Assembly (NCBI GenBank): GCA_947044405.1
Contig: CAMRHE010000205.1
Location: 1,302,001 to 1,366,000 of the forward strand
Direction of reading: 5' to 3'
DNA from: Leptodactylus fallax
Lineage: Eukaryota; Chordata; Amphibia; Anura; Leptodactylidae
DNA length: 64,000 nucleotides
Shown in pieces: positions 36,027 through 48,735 of the stretch (the stretch's first letter is position 1; each line of letters begins with the position of its first letter). Under the pieces are notes generated by a model. The model saw only the letters and a program-made list of their open reading frames with translations. It was not told where the DNA came from and made no database searches. A program made the position numbers and the translations under genes.

Positions 36027-36790
36027 TAGGTTTCCTTTTGGCGGGGGCCCCAAGCGGACTACCCTGAACGGAAACCGAACGCAGATGTGAAACGGCCCAC
36101 AAAACTGATTTCTATCAGTTTGTAATCAGTATGTAATCTGTTTTTGAAGATTTCAAATACTGATTGCGAATGGAATGGCCGAACGCAGATGTGAACCGGG
36201 CCTAAGCAGTTAAGGTTTCCGTTTTTCGGGTCCCCAAGCGGAACCGTAGAGTGGAAACCCGAACACTAGTGTGAGCCTAGTGTCACATGGCTTGTGCCAC
36301 ATTTATCAAGTGTTTCAGACACTTTGTAAATACTTTTAAAACTCATACAAAAAGGCCCATCATCTGTCAGGAAATGGGCGTGGCCTAAGTTGTGACACCA
36401 TGCACCAAATTTTTTTTAAGTCAGCTAATAAACGGTGCAATGTTAGACTAGACAATATAACAATACACCAAATTTATCATCCAGGGTCAGCCACTTTGAC
36501 AGTTTAGGACTGTCTAAAACTTACAGTAGATACTATGAAGGATATATATGAAGACTGGCAGATTAATTTAGGCGGAGATGCACGCCTCTTATTAAATGCA
36601 GCAGCTCCTCCATTAGGTTGTACGTCTGTGTTGGAATCTACACCAGCTTGTAGCTTACGTACATTTCAGCAATCATTTGCACCAGTAAACTGGCGCAAAT
36701 TATCTTAAACACAGTGCAATTCCCACGTCACTTTCTTGTTCATGAAAGTGGATTGGGAGGAGCAAAAACACCACTTGCCACGATTAATGT

Positions 36791-37014
36791 TTAAGGCTGA
36801 AGCCCCACGTTGCGGAAACGCAACTTTTTTTGTTGCGGATTTTGCTGCAGTTTTTTGAGCCAAAGCCAGGAGTGGATTGAGCAAAAGATAGAAGTATAAG
36901 AGCTTCCTATATATTTCCCATTCCTTTTGTAGCCATTCTTGGCTTTGGCTCAAAAAACTGCAGCAAAATCTGCAACAAAAAAAAGCTGCGTTTCTGCAAC
37001 GTGGGACCTTAGCC
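36791..37014. mobile_element. Fold-back MITE family A, copy 2
   Basis: It begins TTAAGGCTGAAGCCCCACGT and ends ACGTGGGACCTTAGCC, with the GAGCCAAAGCCAGG arms inverted. It is the best-preserved left end of the family in this window. Confidence 0.7.
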
Positions 37015-40000
37015 AAAAAGTCACAAATCCGAGGAATCTGACGTAAAAACAGTAATATATGTATCCCATTAGTAAATTTGCCCCAGTATTTCTAGTTGAG
37101 TTTTGAGTGGTTTATTGGATAAGGCTAGGTTCACACCACATTTTTACTATACTGCTCATGCAGATAACCACATACATTCTACGTTTATTTGCAAAACAGA
37201 AGAACGTGGCAGGCTACATTTTCCTATCCTGCAAAAAGACTGACCAACAGTTCTTTTCATCTCCTAGTGTCAGTCTTCTAGCGGCCGGGCTAATACCCAT
37301 GGTGCTGTGTATCCCCGTGAAAACGTTGAGAAAAGGATTTTACGGTGAGTACAAAAATCCCTCTATTTAGATTGCCATTTTGTACACCAGACTAAATCTA
37401 AAGTTCGCTAGGGTAAAAATGTCTCTACCGGGTTTTCCATCCCCAAATGGAGTTTTCATACTAATGACCTATCCACAAGATAGGTATTCAATAAGTGAAC
37501 TGTGGGGGTCCGGACCCCGCACAGACCAGCTATTTGGCAGTCTCTAGGCACCGAAGCTGGTGCAGTAGAAGGGATTGCTCACAGGCTGCTCCTTTTCAGA
37601 TAATAAGACAGTGCCCAGGGCAGCATCTCCGCTCTTATTACATGAATAGGAGTAAGTGCCATTGTTGCCCATAGCAACCAGATTCCAGGTCTCCCAATCC
37701 TCAGACATTTTGGAAAATGAAAGGATTGACCTAACTGGTCATTTAATAGGGGTTACTGGCATTTTATATTGATGACTTATCGTCACAATAGGCCACCAAT
37801 ATGTTATCGTTGAGAGTTCGACAGCCAGCACACCCACCGATCAGCTATGGCACCATATTTATACAGTGAACAGAGTTTGAAGCAGATGGCTTCATCCACT
37901 TTTTAGTGATAGGAGTATTCGGCGTATGGAGCTATCTGCTTTCAGTTCTGTCTACTGTATAGTCCGTCAAGTTGCTGCTCGGTTGGGGTGACAGTTGTTG
38001 GACAAAGGGGATACCTTTAAGGGGTTGTCCAGGATAACTAGTTTTTTGATCAGTGGCCTAAGCAAAGGAAACAAGACATCACTCGCAAACATCACCTGTG
38101 ACGTCCCATGTCCTTTCCTTATGCTGCTGATAGGCCTCAGTGGTCACGTGCGGTGGGGACTTCCACCGGAACAAGACATCAGAGCAGCGATGGGAGACAC
38201 TGGAGCATTGGGGACAGGTGAGTATGTTTTTTTTAATTTTTTTCTCCACCTTCCCCAGCCACTTACATGCTGTTGTAGAGGCTGTTTACTTCACTCAGAG
38301 CCCTACTCGACACCTAAAATGGTACAGATGTAGCAGAATTAACCCGAACTTCTGCAATTGGTTAAACAGCCGCAGCGTGGTATCTTATAACAGAAGACAA
38401 CAAAAACAATGAATGAATGAAAATGTTTTCCAGTGACTTTTCACTGCTTTCTTTTGTCTTTGCTGTTTGTGTATGTTGTCTTTACTGTAACAAGCACAAC
38501 TAAAAAAAATGGAATGACATCAAACTTGATCAGAGCAATTTTTTGGCAAAATCAGTTTCCCAATGTTCCTCAGCATAAAATCATATCTTTAGTTATGTAA
38601 GGTTTTTCTCCTTCCCTATAAGGCTAGCGAAAAATAAAGAGAAATTCCTGCCACATTCAGCCGTCGGATTGCTGCGTCGGAATGCCAGTTCAGTGCATCA
38701 GCATTCCGTTGCGGTTTCCTTTGCTGCTCAGATGAATGAGCCTGATCAGCAGGGACACTGGTTTTTTTTGGGTTTTTTTTTTATTTTTTTAAAAAAATGG
38801 GAGGCAGATTAGGTGTGAAATCTGCCATGGATTCAATGGCAGAATCTGCTCCGAAATCCGTGACAGATTCCTCTGTGTGAACCTAGCCTAATACGTGCAG
38901 TATAGAGAAGCATTTTCCAGCAGTGGAGCGAATTCTGCCCAATATCCCACACCACACATAAGCTTTTCACATTTGCCTATTGTGATAATAGTGATCATAT
39001 TTTTGATGAAAGTCATTATCAGCATTTTTCTAAGTAATGTGGAGAGTCCGAATTATTCTTTTCTGCAGTAATTCCATTAAGTGCCCTTTTTGCTCTCCAT
39101 TAAGCTGAACATTAATTTATCCGGTAAACTGCCAGATTAAATGAAGCAAGGGTTTTGCTAACATAGGCTGAATAAAGCGCCTTCGCCTAATGGCTTTCAA
39201 TAACCAGACATCACAGCTTAAAGTAGGATGATCCACTCTGCTATATAAGCTTCATAAAAAAAAAAAAAAAAAAGCAACATCAACAAAAGCAGCAGAAAGG
39301 AATAGGACTTCCCATCCTTGGAATAGGCTACCAATATCAGATCAGTGGGGTCTGACTCCCAGCACTCCCATTGATAAGTTAATTGTGATATAGCAATATG
39401 GCAAGCACTGAGGCCTCATCATTACCAGGTACAGCTGTTTACATTGTATGCCTGGCACTATTGTACATGTAGGTCAGTGCCATTCAAGTAAATCTGAATA
39501 TGCAGAATATGAAGCTGCAGTATGTTCACTTGAAATGGTACAAACACCCTGACTACAAGCATAGCTTGGGGTTCATCACTAGTATAGTAGATGGCATCTC
39601 TTCACAGGTGACGTCTCGTTCACATTTCTCATCCCTTTCAACTGGACAGCCATGACTTCTTCCAGCAGTGATGTGTCTCCATAAAGTTAGCAACACAGAC
39701 ATCCTTGGCTCATTACTTTTCCAGGCATCTGGTATGCTGTGACGTCATCGCGCCCACCGGCTCCGAAAAGCAGACATCTTGTCTGTGGCATCAGTGACTT
39801 GTAAACTGTAGGCCTGAAGCGGCTTGTGGTTTATAAGATAGAGAGTTGGTTGCAGGATGCATTTTAACTATATCGGTGTCCTGCAGATGGCATCTATTAA
39901 TGGCAGCCCCAGGGTGGGCCCTGCAGAGTCAGTGGGCCCAGGGTCAATGAGCTGATCTGCCAACTGTTGGGTGTTGGCCCCATCAATTTGATATTGATGA

Positions 40001-40916
40001 TTCAATTTAAAGATTGACCCTTAACTGTAAAGTTCCAAAAAACCCTTTAAGGTTTTTCTTTTTTTAATAAGATTTTTAAAGAGAAGTTTTAGGGAACCTT
40101 CACATGCAGCATTTTGTTGCAGACATTTCTGCGAATGAAAATCAGTTCCATTCATCTGAACAGGGTTGTTTTAGTGGTAAGCACATGGACCTTTCATGTC
40201 CTCAGAGAATGCCGGTATTGTATATAGCTAGAAAGCGGAAAATGCATACGCTGAATTCAGCGCAATATCAGTTTTGCTGGTATGTGCCCCGGTGCCAGAG
40301 ATATTGGTGCCATTAGTTTCGGTACCGATATCCCTCCACCATCAGAAGGGCAAGCCATACAGCCTAGCATTGTTGCTGGGCTGTGAGGAACACCCTCTGA
40401 CAGTACTCTTCCATAGCCTTGTATTGGCGGGGCTAGGGGGGGTGCTAAGGCCCGCCCTTCTGATGGTGGAGGGATATTGGTGCACAGCAGGGGCGCATAC
40501 TGACAAATTCATCTTTCTAGTGATATATGTTATGAAAGGTCCTCTATAAGGCACCCTAAAAGTGTGTCTGTGTCTGTGACAGAGATGGCAAATTACTCTC
40601 TTTTCCACTCCATCATTACGATGGGTGGTTTAGGGATTAGTGACATTATTCCTATAATATCCCTGGGGGAGCAGAGCGCTATATTGGTTAATGCCTAACA
40701 TAACATCTCTGGTGGTCTATGGCATTTCTTCTTGCTGCTGTGAGATGGACCTACCTGGTGAGGAACGTCCAATAGTTCATGAGATGCGGTGAGGAGGCTG
40801 CTTTGACAGCTCCATAGACCTTTCTCTAGTTGCATCATTGTTTTAGGAACTTAACTGACTCTGTCTGTCATTATTTTAAGGTTATACTGAGATTTGGAGA
40901 AAAGATAAAAACTAAG

Positions 40917-42343
40917 GGGACGTTCACACTTGCGTTGTGCTCTCCACATAAAATCAGTTTCTGTGATCCGTCTTAAGATCACAAAAACTGATTGGAAACG
41001 GTTTGTTAAGGGTGGGTTCACACTTGCGCCGGAGTCCGCCGCGAATCTGACTAAAATCTCGGGAAACTGTATAGGGACTGGATAGCTAAAGATTAGCGAC
41101 GCATTGCTTAAAAACCCATTCATTTGAATGGGTTTTTAAAGCAATGCGCGGGTGTGCCCTTACACCCTCTGCTCTGCGTCGCTAACCTTTAGCTATCCAA
41201 TCCCTATACAGGTTCCCAAGATTTTAGTCGGATTCGCAGCGGATGGTCTCCAGTGCAAGTGTGAACCCACCCTAAAAAACCCAGGTGTGCGTTTTGAGTA
41301 TTTCTGCCGTGTATACACTATTTTGGACAAAGACCAAAGTGGGACTTGCAACACTTTGTCTCCATCCAAAAAATAAGGATATACAACGGACCGCCTCAAA
41401 ACCGTTTTTTTTAAACATTGAGGTCTATGAAAGGCGGATTACAAATGGATTACAACGGATAGTCATCTGTTTGTGTCCGTTTTGCAATCCGTTTTTCCCT
41501 CTGCGCATGCTCAGAATGAAGAAGGAAAAAAAACAAAAAAAACAGATTGGTCAAAAACAGACACAAACGGATAGCAAACTGATACAAACGGTCCATTTTT
41601 TTTGATGGACACCCATTGACTATCCGTCTAAAAAGACAGATTTGGGTATCCGCTGTGTAAGGGGGCGTTCACACTACCGTTGGTGACCATCAGTAGTGTC
41701 CGTTGCTATTGTCCATTACAAGATCTTAGCAATGGACACTAGCTGAATCATCAGAAATCCGTTAAAATTTACATTCGTTTCAATGTGATTTTATCTTGGG
41801 TCCGTTAGTGTCCATTTACACCCAATCTGTCACACGTCCGTTTTTTTTCACGGACAAAAAATCCTACATACAGGACTTTTGTGTCCGTTAAAAAAAAAAC
41901 ATTTCATGACGGACAGCAAGTGTCTGTTATTTCTTAACATTAAAGTCTATGGGTAACGGACAGTAACGTCCGTTACTGTCCGTTATACTGTCCGTTATTA
42001 CTGTCATTTTTTTTTTTCTGCACACGCTCAGAAAGCAGAAACCAAAAAAGAAAAAAAAACGGACAGTAAAAAACCGGACACAAACGGACACTAACAGACA
42101 CTAATGTGTCCGTTTTTTAAGCTGATCCATTAAATGGATCAGTTAAAAAAACGGACACTTTAACGTCAGTTAGTGACCGTTATTCTCTGTTATGATAGGT
42201 GTCAGTTTTTTGGGGGGTTTTTTAACAGACATTAACGGTAGTGTGAACCCTGCCTAACCATTTGGAATCCTTTTTGTACCAAACCGTTTTTTTATTTTTA
42301 AACAGTTTGCAAGCGGACGGATACCAGGCGCAAGTGTGATCCT
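40917..42343. mobile_element. Second nested stack of GTTCACACT fold-back elements
   Basis: The outer ends ACGTTCACACTTGCG (left) and CGCAAGTGTGATCC (right) enclose two complete inner elements. One is 41009-41273 (AGGGTGGGTTCACACTTGCG and its inverse). The other is about 41659-42257 (GGGCGTTCACACTACCGTT and AACGGTAGTGTGAACCC). The second inner element is full of GTCCGTTA and TAACGGAC words that pair with each other. No gene is present. Confidence 0.65.
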
Positions 42344-42968
42344 GATACATTTTTTGATTTTGGTAGAGGCACTGACCAGTGTTGAGGTCCAGGCAACAAT
42401 GTATAATGGCTAGTGAGGCTCCAGTAGGAAAAACATTGAAAAGTAAGGGTCTAGGTTGAAGACGTAAATATTGTTATCCATTTCCATGGTGGTTTTCACT
42501 GGTTATGAGAGTTTTCTCGGGATAAAAAAGCAGCAACACCAGGATATACCCTAAAATAATTTCCATTGCTATTCCAGCTTGGGGCTCAGATGCGCTCCAA
42601 CAGTTTCTTTTACTGGCAGTCCAGTGATGACTTCACTAACCACTCACCATGACTGCTGCAGCCAGTCAACGGCCTCAGTGGTCAAATAGGGTAGTTGATT
42701 AGGTCATCACTGCAGAAAGACCATCAATGCCCGACTACCCCACTTGACTGCTGAGGCTAATGATTGACTGTAGCGGCCACTTTGACTGATCAGTGATGTC
42801 ATCACTAGAGCGCTGGAAACAGAGACAGGCAGAGAGCAACAGAACCCCGATGCTCAAACAGGGAGGTGTTAATGGTGGTCTAGAGTAAGAATAGCACCAT
42901 TTCATACAGAAATCATATAGTTTTGCAGCTTTTTTTTTAATAGAGTTTCAGAGCTGCTCTTCACACAA

Positions 42969-43180
42969 GCTGAGGCCCCACGTTGTGGAAACCCAGCTTT
43001 TTTGGTGCTGATTTTGGTGCAGTTTTTGTAGCCAAAACCAAGAATGGCTACAAAAGGAATAGGAAATATATAAGTTCTTGTACTTCTACCTTCTGCTCAA
43101 TCCACTCCTGGCTTTGGCTCAAAAAACCACAGCAAAATCTGCAGCAAAAAAAGCTTTGTTTCCGCAACGTGGGGCCTCAA
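42969..43180. mobile_element. Fold-back MITE family A, copy 3
   Basis: The ends TGAGGCCCCACGTTGTGGAA and TTCCGCAACGTGGGGCCTCA are inverted. Arms with TAGCCAAAACCAAGAATGG and CTTTGGCTCAAAAAA identify the family. Confidence 0.7.
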
Positions 43181-43807
43181 CTTTAAATGGGTTTTCTGAT
43201 ACTCTAATATTAATAGCCTGTCCCTATTTTAGAGCATTCCCTGGTGTTAATGTTTTTTTTTTTTATCCCCAGAAATAACAGGTCCATGAAGGTCAAACAC
43301 CCTGTACCCCCACCCATCAGCTGGAGAAGCACTGCAGATTCTTCACTGCTTACCAAGTCCAGCACCTTACATTGTACAGGTGAATAGGACTTGGTATAGG
43401 ACTAAGCTGCAAACATGCCATGTGACTTATGAATATGATGCCAGAGGCCTATAAAATGGATGTGGCTGGTTGTTGGGGGTGCCAGATGCTGGACCCCCAC
43501 CGATCTGATATTGATGACCTATCTTAATAAGAGGTCTAGAAAATACATTAAGATAATAAAATTATGTCTGTTTACAACTACCACTAGAGGGAGCTCACTA
43601 CATACAGAATTGTACAGCTTCCATTGTCAAACTCCCATTTTCCAATAAAGTAGTGAACAGTAATTTCCTCCTATTGGTAACAAAATGTTTTTTTTTTTTG
43701 TTCTCTTGTAGAATTACGCAGTGGGGATTTTCCATGTACCATGAACACCTTTGGAAGTCTAAAGTGATCCATCCTTTTTGTGGCCCCATAGATGAAGCTT
43801 AGATATC

Positions 43808-44191
43808 AAAGGGGTTTTCCAGGCTAAAAATATTGATGCCCTATCAGGTCTGTGGGGGGTCTGACACCAGGCACCTTTGCTAATCAGCTGTTCTCAGCAG
43901 ATGATCCACAGAAAATGGTGCAGGGAGCAGACAGCTCTGTTCTCTGTCTAGTGGCTAAACTTAGTCACTGCAGCTTTGAACCCTTCAATTAAATTGGAGC
44001 TGATCTGCAGTACCTGGTTTGACAACTACACAGACAACAGAGCTGTCTGCTTCCTGCTTTATTCTCTGTGTATCAACTGCTGAGAACAGCTGATCTGTAG
44101 TGGTGTGGACTGTTAGACCCCCATTAATCTGATATTAAACACCTATCCTCAGAATAGATCCTCAATATTTTTAGTCTAGAAACCCCTTAAT
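43808..44191. mobile_element. Fold-back element, AAGGGGTTTTCCAGGCTAAA ends
   Basis: The left end AGGGGTTTTCCAGGCTAAAA and the right end TTTTTAGTCTAGAAACCCCT are inverted, and the arms stay related inward (AATCAGCTGTTCTCAGCAG and its mirror). It is non-coding. Confidence 0.6.
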
Positions 44192-44654
44192 AAATGTCAC
44201 TTTGAAGTGTGAAAGGAAGAATAAACGCCAACAAATTTTTTAATGCCCCAAAATTTATTAAGAACAAGTCCACTGTGAAACTAGTGGTGCATTTATGTAC
44301 AGTTAAAGCATAATTTACAGTGCAGTTCTAGGAACAGTTATAGGATCTATTTCACTACATAGTTCCATTAACACAAGCTTGCAATACATCTGCTTTTTAC
44401 AACAGGTTGGGCCAACTTACAGTTCGCCGGATGTTTGGATGTCGTCATCCCCTGTTATGGCAAGCTTTGGACTTGTCACCTGAACTGGAAGCAGCCATTT
44501 TGCAAATTTTACTCATTTTATATTTATCAGATCTCATGCAGTGTTTCACTACTGAAACTGAGGCACTTTGGGAGATATTTATCAACTAATGTACGACAAT
44601 TTTCTGTTGCTAAAAAGCCACAATTATTTTGTGTAAGCCTCATTTGGACAAATT

Positions 44655-45440
44655 TTGCTTTAGACTAAGGCCCCACGTAGCAGGCCGCAGCATCTTGGTT
44701 TTTCCCGCAGAGCTTTTCACAATAAAGTCCACTTACGGTTTTCCTCTGCAGAATTTTGGCTTCAGTTATACCTATAGGGAAACCACCAGCATTTCCATAG
44801 GTATAATCGACATGCTGCAATTTCCAAAACCTCAACGGTTTTGGAAATTGCAGCATTTACACTGCACATATTTAGCCACATGGTTTTTTCCACTGCATTT
44901 CCGCATGACCGAACTGCGTCGTTTTTTCACCACATGGGGCCCCGGCATTAGTTTTTATCCACTTTCTCCTTACCTGCCATCTATTTACACCACTATCAAG
45001 TTGCTCCACAAATATTGATGCTGTCCTGTGATTTATGATTCTTTTCCATTGTAAAGTAGTGATAAAATAGTCACCGGGCACTATAACATCCCTGTAATAA
45101 TCTGCTTGAGGCCAGGGCCCCATGTTAAGAAAATGCAACGACTTGGTCGTGGCAGAAATGCTGCAGCAAAAACCGTGGTGTTTTGCAGTCCCTGCAAAGT
45201 GGATGGAATTCTAGCTAGTCCCATCCACAAATTGCAAAAAAATATCTGCATCGGAAATTCTGCGATTTCAAAAACCGTCACATTTTTGTAAATCGCAGAA
45301 TGTCAATTATATCTACGGAAACGCTGGCATTTTCCGTACAAGTTTAATATTGTGGATTTTCAGTGAAAAGCGCTGCGGAATAAAACGCATTGTGTTTCCG
45401 AAGCTGCATCGCTTTTTGGCTGCGGCTTGCTTACGTGGAG
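44655..45440. mobile_element. Fold-back family B, two adjacent copies
   Basis: The copies at 44664-44945 and about 45108-45445 share the words AAGGCCCCACGTAG, TTTTGGAAATTGCAGCATTT and CCTATAGG(T)ATAAT. Each folds back on itself. Diverged copies also occur at 54585-54940, 60105-60262 and 63540-63800. The 129-residue frame at 44629-45018 is an artefact of these copies. Confidence 0.55.
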
Positions 45441-46363
45441 CCTTAGCCTTAACCAGTTTTTCAGCTAGTACCTCAGTTTTGGAAATGTTTTTCTTCTTTC
45501 ACATGAACACGCAGCAAAGAAATCATGCAATAGCTTACCACAGTCCCTGTTTGTATAATCACTCCCACAATTACGGCCTAAGATGTCTCTACTTCCGCTG
45601 CTTCACCGCTATAACTCTGGTACTCTTTTTTAGGATGCAACTCCTGGTCACAGGTACAGTTAAATAGTACCTTGTTTATTGAGCAAGGTTGACATAAACA
45701 ATCAGATCTTCCAGAACACATTATTCTATACTCTACATGACAAAGAGTCACACTGAAGGGTTACCAAGGATTGCAAGTCATATACATGTCAGTATATTCC
45801 TCTAAAGTTGTCTGTAGGTACTTTAGAAGTTTAACCAAGATCATGATATATTGAAGTGACTATCCATTGTTTACCTCCATGTTGGTTTTGGATTTAAATT
45901 TTTTGTATATTTTTTGCTCACAATACCCTAAGCAAATAGTTGAATTCTATCTGCTGGAAGCCACCACTAGGGGAGGCTTAGGAGCCTACTTAAATGGTTT
46001 TATTATACAGGTCAATGTATAAATGTTAAGCTCCCTCTAGTGGCGGCTACAGGCAGGCAGAATTGTAACATTCAAGAAGCACTCCAGTGAAAACACTTTT
46101 TTTTCCATCAGTGTCCCTCGCGTGATTGTCTTTTACATTGCAGGCTTCTCTTATGTATCTCATATCCCTGCAGTCTAGCTCCTGATCAGACACCATCTGG
46201 ATTTTAATATTTCTCTTTCTCTTTGCTCTGCTAAAAATCCCATCATGCCTCAGCCCAGCATTATGTGGGTAGCCAAAAGACTGTGCCATATCTGGCTGAT
46301 GGGGGGCAGTGGAATTATCCTTTTCTCTATATTCTCCAAAATAATCTAAGAGACTATGAATTA

Positions 46364-46520
46364 GGGCTGGGCGATTATATGACCTAAATAAAATAAAAAA
46401 ATCACAATTAATTGAACATTTTACCCCGATTATGATTAATGAATGATTATTTTAGGACACTGCCTTTTTTACATGCCACGCCTCCTATTTATATGCCACT
46501 GAATTTTGGTTTTGGTTCAG
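46364..46520. repeat. GGGCTGGGCGATTATATGAC dispersed repeat
   Basis: The motif GGGCTGGGCGATTATATGAC, followed by AAAAAATCACAATTAATTG and TTACCCCGATTATGATTAAT, belongs to a repeat widespread in fish and amphibians. Its right boundary is not clear. Confidence 0.45.
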
Positions 46521-46692
46521 CTATCCTTATTGGATAGTGTACAGTTAGTGACAAAGCCTTTAGCCAATGGCAGTGTGAGATAGGATGGCACAGATGAAAA
46601 GTAATTGATATGCGCAAGTTCACATGAATTAATTGAGCTGATTTTTGTGGGTAACCTATATGGAATAGTCCATGCAGGAAGGATTAGACTAA

Positions 46693-46955
46693 GAGTCTAA
46701 TGCTATGTTCACATCTGCAATGTTGTGCCTGTTGTTCTGGTCAGAGGAGTAGAACAATGGACACATTGACTGCTAAAACAATGGACACCAATGGTGCCTG
46801 GTGGATCCCATTGGCTATAATGGGATCTGCTGGGTCTTTCAAAATAAAACCGCTGTCCGAAAGTCAGACTTGCAGCACTTTTTCATATGGCGATTTCCGA
46901 CTACGACAGAGTCTTCAAACAGAGACTCCAATGCAGATGTGAACCTAGCCTTACT
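46693..46955. mobile_element. Fold-back element, CTATGTTCACATCTGCAATG ends
   Basis: The ends GCTATGTTCACATCTGCA and TGCAGATGTGAACCTAGC are inverted. The core has CCCATTGGCTATAATGGGAT, a variant of the ATAGTCTATGGGGTCC core of the family. There is no gene. Confidence 0.6.
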
Positions 46956-48507
46956 GTGCATTAATTCCTGTAGATTTTATCAGGTCAGAAAATACTTGCC
47001 ATCTTTCCTGAAACAGCCGGGTGTCTCCCACCAAAAGGGGTGACCTCCTGGAGTCCCAGAAGAGTGGACAAAATGCTCCTGCATCCACCCGGCTCTTGGT
47101 CATGTTATAGTGATGTGGGCACTGCCAACAAAAAGAGGAGTTGTGTCACATTCCATAGGGTGTGGGCTTTAGAAAAAAGGGTACCCAAAAAACTGTCAAG
47201 CTCCCAGACATAATGATAGAAAAAAAAATACCAGAGTGCTTCTTTAAACTCTGTGTTTATGCACGAGATGTGGAGCCCTGATTTAGAAAAACTGAGCTTT
47301 GTCCACTGTAAAGATATATTTTACAATTCTTCCAGTAACCTGTCAGACGGCCACTGCTGTCCAGAACACTGATCAGGACATACCTCAAACTGACCCCTGA
47401 CAAAGCTATTTTCAGGGGAAACGCTTCCGCGTTGGACGAGTTATGTGTTAAGCCTTCAGGGTTCCATCATCCTGTTGCTCATTTCTCTGCACTGCTTTTT
47501 CCAGTACTGGCCTTATCTTTTGTCCTAATGGGAAATACTCTCTTTTCAGAGAGCACCAAAATGGGTGAAATCGTGAGCTCCTTCTCAGTCGGTTTTCCCT
47601 TGACAATTATCTATGGGCATTTATAAGAGAGAAATGTTTCTGCCCTGGGCGTCATTCAGCCGATTCTCCTTGTTACTGGTCTACTGAAAATTTTCTCTCT
47701 AACCTATCACATACCCCTTTATAAACTTTTGGGAATCGTGATAAATATTTGGGTTTTGACCATATTTATGTAGCAATTGAGCAGAGTAAATTCATGGGCT
47801 TTTGAGCATATGGGACAACTTTTACCCGTATCTGAGATCTTCTGCTTTATCACAAGATCACGGCAATCTGAATGTAGCCGCTTCTTGGTCTCTATGCCAG
47901 TTCTGTAGCATACGGACCATCCAGTGTATAACTGACTCCCCTCTTGATTCATAGAGAGGTTACTTTATGGAACCCGTTTAGAGACTATAGTAATTTTTAT
48001 TTTAAGCACTTTGTTGTGCTCACTTTGGAGTGTTATCACACATATTCACTACACATCTTATTTAGGACATTAAATAAAAGTTAAGTTTTATTTATCTATT
48101 GAGGCCCATTCCATACTTTAGCTCCTCTTTTACTTGATAGATAGGGCCTACATAATTTTTTCATATTATTTAACCTGTCAGATTAAAAACAGATTGGGCG
48201 AACCGCTAAGAAGTTATTGCTCCATCGCAGGACACCATATCATTTATTGTTATATTGCTCCCAAATTTGTTTTCCTTAGTTACGGTACATAGGCCTACAA
48301 TTTATGCTCATTGATCATTTCTTGTGTAATATAACATTAGTAATGTAGCATATAGAATTTCAGCACCTGAATTTGCCTGTAGTCTAGTAAATATAATAAA
48401 GGTATGTATTCAATCTGAAATTACAGAAAACAAGAAACATTCTAAAAGATCTAGAAAACAGGCATGTAGCTAAAAAAAGATGACCTTTCCTGCGTAACCG
48501 ACTAACT

Positions 48508-48735
48508 CTAAGGAGTATGCCTGACATGCCTTTGCTTAAATGCTTCAAAGAAAGCCATGACTCCTCTTCTTTTACTTGTCCCACCATTCTTCTGCAGAGT
48601 GTGGCCTGCCGAGTTAAATGGTGAGATTGGGGAATCGACAGATGTAGTCCTCTTTATTTTCAAGAGAGATTTTCCAGGTCCGCCTTTTGACTTCATCCTT
48701 GTTGATGAGGCTACCACGCATTTTTGATACTGAAC
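48508..48735 (-). CDS. APBB3: APBB3 terminal exon with stop
   Basis: This 228-bp exon has its acceptor at 48736-48737. It starts with VQYQKC, which completes the family motif AACM|VQYQKC; a second AG six bases downstream would delete VQ and is less likely. It then encodes a basic Ser/Pro tail with [11 protein letters not shown] and [18 protein letters not shown], and the TAG stop at 48508-48510. Confidence 0.93.
   Translation of the reverse strand, partial: VQYQKCVVASSTRMKSKGGPGKSLLKIKRTTSVDSPISPFNSAGHTLQKNGGTSKRRGVMAFFEAFKQRHVRHTP

Larger units (their letters stand above)
34089..36203. mobile_element. Nested stack of fold-back elements
   Basis: The outer ends GGCCCGGTTCACATCTGCG (34091) and CGCAGATGTGAACCGGGCC (to 36202) match as inverted repeats over about 60 bp, including the AATCTTCAAA(A/T)AC segment. 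Inside is a second fold-back element with ends GGCCGGTTCACATCTGCGTT (34506) and ACGCAGATGTGAAACGGCC (to about 36098). That one is in turn interrupted by a TA-flanked element (34787-36026) which carries a minisatellite. There is no protein-coding gene; open frames here arise from repeats. Confidence 0.7.
33966..48090. other. SRA1-APBB3 spacer: no gene seen
   Basis: About 15 kb separates the APBB3 stop from the SRA1 start. Nearly all recognisable sequence is fold-back DNA elements, minisatellites and other repeats. I looked for SLC35A4, CD14, EIF4EBP3 and similar 5q31 neighbours and saw no exon of them. Stretches such as 37380-38640 and 38890-40080 are old, non-coding sequence with no clear structure. 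Confidence 0.6.
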
